Shown in pieces: positions 59,201 to 64,000 of a stretch of DNA of 64,000 nt. The position numbers and the translations under genes are program-made. Every line of letters starts with the position of its first letter. The stretch's first letter is position 1. The stretch comes from Colius striatus (taxonomy: Eukaryota; Chordata; Aves; Coliiformes; Coliidae): positions 5,856,915 through 5,920,914 of the forward strand of contig NC_084771.1 in assembly GCF_028858725.1 (NCBI RefSeq), in the 5' to 3' direction. The notes below the pieces were generated by a model that saw only the letters and a program-made list of their open reading frames with translations, did no database searches and had not been told where the DNA came from.

Positions 59201-60340
59201 CATGCATATGGGCAAGATACTGATTTCCCACTTTGCAGTCGGTTTTGGAGATTGTCTATCCCAGCAGTACAGTGTAGGCACTGATCAAGAAAACCTGCTT
59301 CAGTCTCCACCTTTGCAGGACCTATATTGTTTATGTCTTTTCTGACAATTAGATTTTTAACACCTCTTAAAGTCCTGTCCTGCTAGCAGCATGTTTCCCC
59401 ACCACACTGGAATCACACAACTCTCTCCTTCTTTTCTTACACCCAGACCTCCATGCTCCACAGCCCATCATCATGCCAGGTAGGGAACAGACTGAGCTCT
59501 TGCTTCTCAGCTCCTGTGGAGAAAATTTGCTCCTTCTTTTCTCTAGACACAGACTTTGTATCTTGTTCCCTGTCTCAGCAGTGACACAGGTGTCTGGAGA
59601 CAGGCAATCTGCCTTTAAAAGTTACAAACCATGGCCAGACACAAAGCCTCATTTGGAAATGTGTTGTGAGACAGTGTAGCACCAAGATTATGCTTCTTGC
59701 AGAACTTTGTCCTCTTTGGTTCATTTGAACACGAATGGTTTGAACCTTGTCTGTATGCTGTGTGCTGCCCTAGTCCTGTTTTGAAGTGGGGATGGTGGCA
59801 GCAAGAGAAAAGGATAGACACCTGTGTTCAGATATTGCTGAGTGCAGGGAGAGAGTTTGGTTTAGAAACAGTTACTGGATTATCTGAAAGCAGCTCAGAC
59901 TATAACAGCGCTTCAGGACTGTGACAGAAGTATCCAGTGGCAGCTTTCTGTCCCAGCACCCGCCCTTCTGATTGTTAATATCACTTTGGTGGTGCCTGAA
60001 CTGCACCTTGACCATATCATCACCAGTGTCTTTCTAATGTGGGGTCATGCCTCCCTTTACAGCTCGTCCTTTGCTGGACTGCTGTTGGGTTGTAATTGCA
60101 TTGCAGTCCTAATAGAGTTTCTTGGTCTGCTGTCACAGCGTGATTGCAAGAACTTGTGTTGCATTGAATGTGGTCTTGATTATTTGCCAATTAAAGTGCA
60201 AGGAAAACACTTCCAATCTTCTTTAAAACATCTAGTGTCCATCCCTCTGAAGCCTATGGGAAAGTTGCAGAGGTTGTTTCCAGGTGTTATGTCTTCCTGC
60301 TTTTAGTATCTGGCTTGGTAGGGCAGATAGAAAAATACCT
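47230..60340. other. Gene-poor unique sequence
   Basis: About 13 kb with no recognised gene or transposon. A compact AT-rich block with an embedded CpG motif (gcgtgagcgccgctgccgag) at about 55.85-55.96 kb is the only stretch that stands out as a possible conserved element. Confidence 0.45.
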
Positions 60341-60351
60341 TTTCTCCCTCC

Positions 60352-60822
60352 TTTTTTTTTTCTCCCCCCTCTCCCTTTTTGCTTGTCTTTCCCCATCCTT
60401 TTTGCCTTTCTTTCCCCATCCTTTTTGCCTTTCTTTCCCCATCCTTTTTGCCTTTCTTTCCCCATCCTTTTTGCTTTTCTTTCCCCATCCTTTTTGCTTT
60501 TCTTTCCCCATCCTTTTTGCTTTTCTTTCCCCATCCTTTTTGCTTTTCTTTCCCCATCCTTTTTGCTTTTCTTCCCCTCTTTCTGCTTTTCTTTCCTCCC
60601 CTTTTTGCTTTTCTTCCCCCTCCTTTTTGCTTTTCTTTCCTCCCCTTTTTGCTTTTCTTTCCTCCCCTTTTTGCTTTTCTTTCCTTCCTTCCCTCTTTGC
60701 TTTTCTTCCCCCTCCTTTTTGCTTTTCTTTCCCCCTCTTTTTGCTTTTGTTCCCCTTATTTTTGCTTTTCTTCCTCCCCCCCTTTTTGCTTCTCTTTTCC
60801 CCCCCTTTTTTCCTTTTCTGAA
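60352..60822 (+). repeat. Polypyrimidine tandem array (23-bp unit)
   Basis: Plus strand almost purely C/T. The first part is regular copies of a 23-bp unit (tttttgc-tttctttccccatcc); the second part is shorter variants (tttttgcttttctttcctcccc). Reverse-strand translation gives GKEKQKGW- and GERKAKRM-type repeats, which are artefacts of the repeat. Such asymmetric mirror-like tracts can adopt triplex (H-DNA) structure. Confidence 0.93.
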
Positions 60823-60849
60823 CAGATTATGAACAGATTTTCTGAATAG

Positions 60850-63800
60850 ATTTTTTTCCTTTTATTTTTCTTTTCTTGCCTTTTTATTTCTTTTCCCTCA
60901 TTTTTCTTATTTTGCCATTTTAGCCAGTGCTTTTACTGTTTTGGAGTGTGGTTCTCTGCATGCTAAATCGAAGCAGAAATGCCCTTCTGAAGTTGAATTC
61001 TCCTCGTTGCTCACATGCCAGGTCGCTTGGGGTTTGCAAGGTTTGGGATAGTACCTCTTTAAAAAGAAGATAGGTGGAAGCAGATGGTCTTGTGGTAGCT
61101 GATGGTGGAAGTAGACGCCTGAAGAAAGTGTGTTGTGGCAGGAAGGATGTGTTAGATGAGAGAGCAGAGCTGGGAATGTAAGGAGGCAGCGTGCAGGGGA
61201 CACGTATTTTCCAGGAGTCTGGTAGCGTAGGAGGTGCTACACTGCGGTGGCAAATCTCTTGCAGCAGGTGTGCAGGGGCAAACTGCCTCCCTGCTACCCC
61301 CTGGGCAGCCTGGCAGCTTCTGCTGGGAAAGAGCCAGGGCCGAGGTGTGAAGGGAAGCCAAACCAGGAGGGGGAGAAAGGAAGAAAAAACCCAAGAGGAG
61401 TGGGGACAAACGTGACAAGAAGCGGGGAGAGCCCACCTGTGAAGGTAACTGTGAGTTGCTGTTTATCTCGCCTGTGGTTATACTGCAAGGAGGTTTTGAA
61501 CTGCTGCCTAATATGACTGTCAATTATTTTAGCTTGTATTTCTCACCTCAGTCCCCATGAAATGCGTTTGACAATAATTAATTTGGTGTGTGCAACTGGG
61601 AGTGTATCCTACTCCTGCAGAGGAGTCAGCTTAATGGGATATGGCTACAGGGGATAACAGGCTGTGCCACCCCATTAGGTGATTTGGGGTGGGGGGAGTC
61701 TCTTGTTCATCTGGACTAATATTTTAATTGTTGGAACATTTTTCTGTAGTTGAACTGGGATCAGACTAACCACTGTTGCTCTGAACTTGCATGCTGGCAA
61801 GCTCCTTAAAACATCTCTGCTAATTTCATTTTCTACTTCCAGCACGTATTTAAGATAACTCTTTTGTTTCGTAGGTTAAAGAGGAAATATTCTCACTGGC
61901 AGAGATCCCAGTGAGCAATTACAAATATTTTACTGGAGTTCCAGGACTTGGAATTCAGCCTCAGGCCACAGGCATCAGAAAATCCACGTGTGGCAATCCC
62001 ACAGGTTGAGAGAGGGTTTCATATGAGGGGATTCCTCCTCATCTTTACTGAAGTCGAGCTCTTGATTTGAAGGGAAAAACAATAAGATAGCTTTTGTACT
62101 TGTAAATCAAACCTCAACAATACCAGTTAGAAATGGGTTATTTGAGCCTCTTCGTCTCCATTGCATGTTAACACAGAGGGTCAATGATGGGAGAAGCTAG
62201 GTCCAAACTGAAGGCTTTTGAAGCAGCCCCCTAACCAGCCTAATGAACAGGTCATTTAACACTTTTCATGTCGCTATTGTCCATCCAACCTTAAATGTCA
62301 ACTCTGTCACTCTGATAGGCTGGTTCTGCTTAAAAAGGCTTCCTGGCTTTGTTAGATTCCTGGGAGGGATTTCCCCCAGCCCTTATTCCTAATTGCTGGC
62401 TGAACCCTATGGATGTATTTCTATCAGCCTTTTCATTCGAGTCAAGTCTTCGCTAGAGACTTTTGCTGGTGGGTGAGGGCTGTGAAGAGCTGTGATCCCG
62501 ACACAAGAGGAAGTGCCAGGCACAGTTGTAATTGTACTGTTTAAAGCCACCCCAGTGGAAGCACTAGCTGTGCTCAGGGCAGGAGAGCTTGAAATACTGC
62601 TATGAGGAACACATGAGGGTGTGCTAGGGTTGCTGTCTCCATTTCACAGAGCTGGTGTGCTGAACCTTCCCAGCCCAGAGCAGCACCAGAGGAAGGGCTG
62701 AGAATGGGGCTGGTGGAAAGGAGCCTGCTGCTGCTATCTGTCTTGTAGCTAACCCGTCCCAATGCAGGCAGGTAGTTCCCTCTCTGGTGTTCCTACCAGG
62801 GCTTTGAGCACACTTTGGTGTGCTGACATTGGATGTTCAGGTTGCTTGACAAAAATGTTTAATGGGAGCTGGGTTCATAGCCAATGGAACTGAACCTTTA
62901 GCAGAAATGTTTCCTGAGCTTCCTCATCCTGTGAACAGCAAGCACGTTTCTTTTTGGGAGATTTCTATTTTTCATGTGACCAACAATGTTCTGTGGCCTT
63001 GAAGGCTTCAGAAAGTTACTACTTAGCTCAGGAGGACAGCATGCAGGTGTCCTCAGGCTTTGCAGTGAGATTTCTTGACACCTCCTGCACTCCTTGCCTT
63101 GAACAGACTCCTCAGTGCAGTGGTCAGGAGCACAAAAACACGGGTGCTCTTAATTTAGGCACACAGTCATTGGCTCAACGTATTCTAAAGCTGAGTGAAG
63201 GGCAAAAGGACTGATGCTGTATTGGTGTCCAATATCTCATTGCAGCTATTTGCCCCCATGGATTTTTTTTTGCTTTCTGATACTTATGTTGCTGGTGGAC
63301 AGAAAGATAGAAACTCGGGTATTAACACTGTAAAATAAAGGCTGATGGGGTGAAATAGCACATCTCCAAGCACGTATGCTACAGACTAGAAGAACTTTTG
63401 TGACTACTCCCAGTGATGCTGCTGAATCTGAGCCTGAGAAGCTCCTCAGTAAGGAAACTGCTTTGGCAGTGCACTGCGTGTTTGAGCTGCTCCTTCAAAA
63501 TAAGAACTGGGTAACTGATTTATTCCTCCTGGAAATGGTTATGTATGTTTGAGCAGCTTTTCAGACACAGTAGCTCATTTTGAGGATATCATTGCATCGA
63601 GTGCACTAGTCATTTCCTTGTGACTGATGTGTTTCTAACTCACAGAGATGCTTTGAAATTTCAACATGTCAGTTCACACCAGCCTCTTCCCAGCTATTCA
63701 CAGGTGATGCTATCTGTGACCAAGACAGCCGACACAACAAGCCTGAAGCGTTCTGACCAGTATTGGATAAACCCAGTAAGGACAAGATGTCAGTTCAAAT

Positions 63801-64000
63801 CAACTGTTTGGCTGAAATCATCCCAAGTGCTGAGCAAACTGGTGAAACCAGCAAGAAGCCATGGATGAGCTAATGTCAGGCTAACTGTCTACATCAAGAC
63901 AATCTGGATTCAGACTGGGAAGCTTGTTAAAGGTCTTGAGGACTTATCTTTTACACACAACTGTGCTCTTCCAAGATCCTTCTGAGGCATTCATAGTCTC
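60850..64000. other. Gene-poor sequence to the right edge
   Basis: No confident gene. A possible exon-like interval (61265-61444, acceptor ctcttgcag, donor GAAG|gtaact) is described as a finding, not called here. HMGB3, the mammalian neighbour beyond the CD99L2 5' end, is not visible. Confidence 0.4.

Noticed and set aside
60232..60849. Lys/Gly-rich (minus) and Phe/Leu/Pro-rich (plus) frames at 60.3-60.8 kb, superficially like an HMG-type basic tail or a membrane protein
   Set aside because: They are low-complexity translations of the polypyrimidine repeat; HMGB3 box motifs are absent.
1..64000. CRISPR array, prophage, operon or tRNA/rRNA genes
   Set aside because: No spaced palindromic repeats, bacterial gene order, or tRNA/rRNA signature was seen; the sequence is vertebrate.

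Overview
The window looks like nuclear DNA from a bird, probably neoavian. The evidence is several CR1 LINE fragments with the usual avian 3' ends and reverse-transcriptase tails, an avian-type endogenous retrovirus remnant, compact spliced exons and a GC-rich CpG-island promoter. There is no operon structure and no recognisable prokaryotic gene.

The only protein gene I can identify is CD99L2 (CD99 molecule-like 2), on the minus strand from the start codon at 28003 down to 232. Nine exons can be placed by splice signals and reading frame (coding 27946-28003, 9415-9480, 6184-6225, 4834-4932, 4141-4215, 3627-3713, 1423-1476, 439-471, 232-351). They join into 634 coding bases, or 211 complete codons: signal peptide, an acidic extracellular stalk with repeated D-F-D-L-A-D-like modules and Thr/Pro/Lys-rich spacers, the transmembrane helix and the first cytoplasmic residues. 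The final exon, with the rest of the cytoplasmic tail and the 3' UTR, lies off the left edge. Every intron is phase 1, so every internal exon can be skipped or added without a frameshift.

Layout: 1-9480 holds exons 9 to 2, with two oppositely oriented CR1 copies in intron 2. 9481-27945 is the 18.5 kb intron 1, with CR1 fragments near 12.9-13.7, 16.1 and 19.2-19.7 kb, a degenerate ERV at 23.6-25.5 kb, and several AT-rich blocks that could be conserved non-coding elements. About 27.4-28.6 kb is the CpG island with exon 1 and the presumed promoter. 28.6-64 kb has no recognisable gene. It holds old CR1 remnants (28.65, 36.9 and 46.9 kb), a 22-G run (29.64 kb), a second CpG-rich patch (30.1-30.46 kb), a 16-copy 37/38-bp minisatellite (44.16-44.77 kb) and a roughly 470-bp polypyrimidine tandem array (60.35-60.82 kb). 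In mammals HMGB3 lies beyond the CD99L2 5' end. I looked for it here and did not find it.

I see no convincing novel biological system. The most useful observations are the symmetric phase-1 exon architecture with two built-in alternative splice choices, the unusual LTR/leader arrangement of the ERV remnant, and the two strongly patterned tandem arrays.
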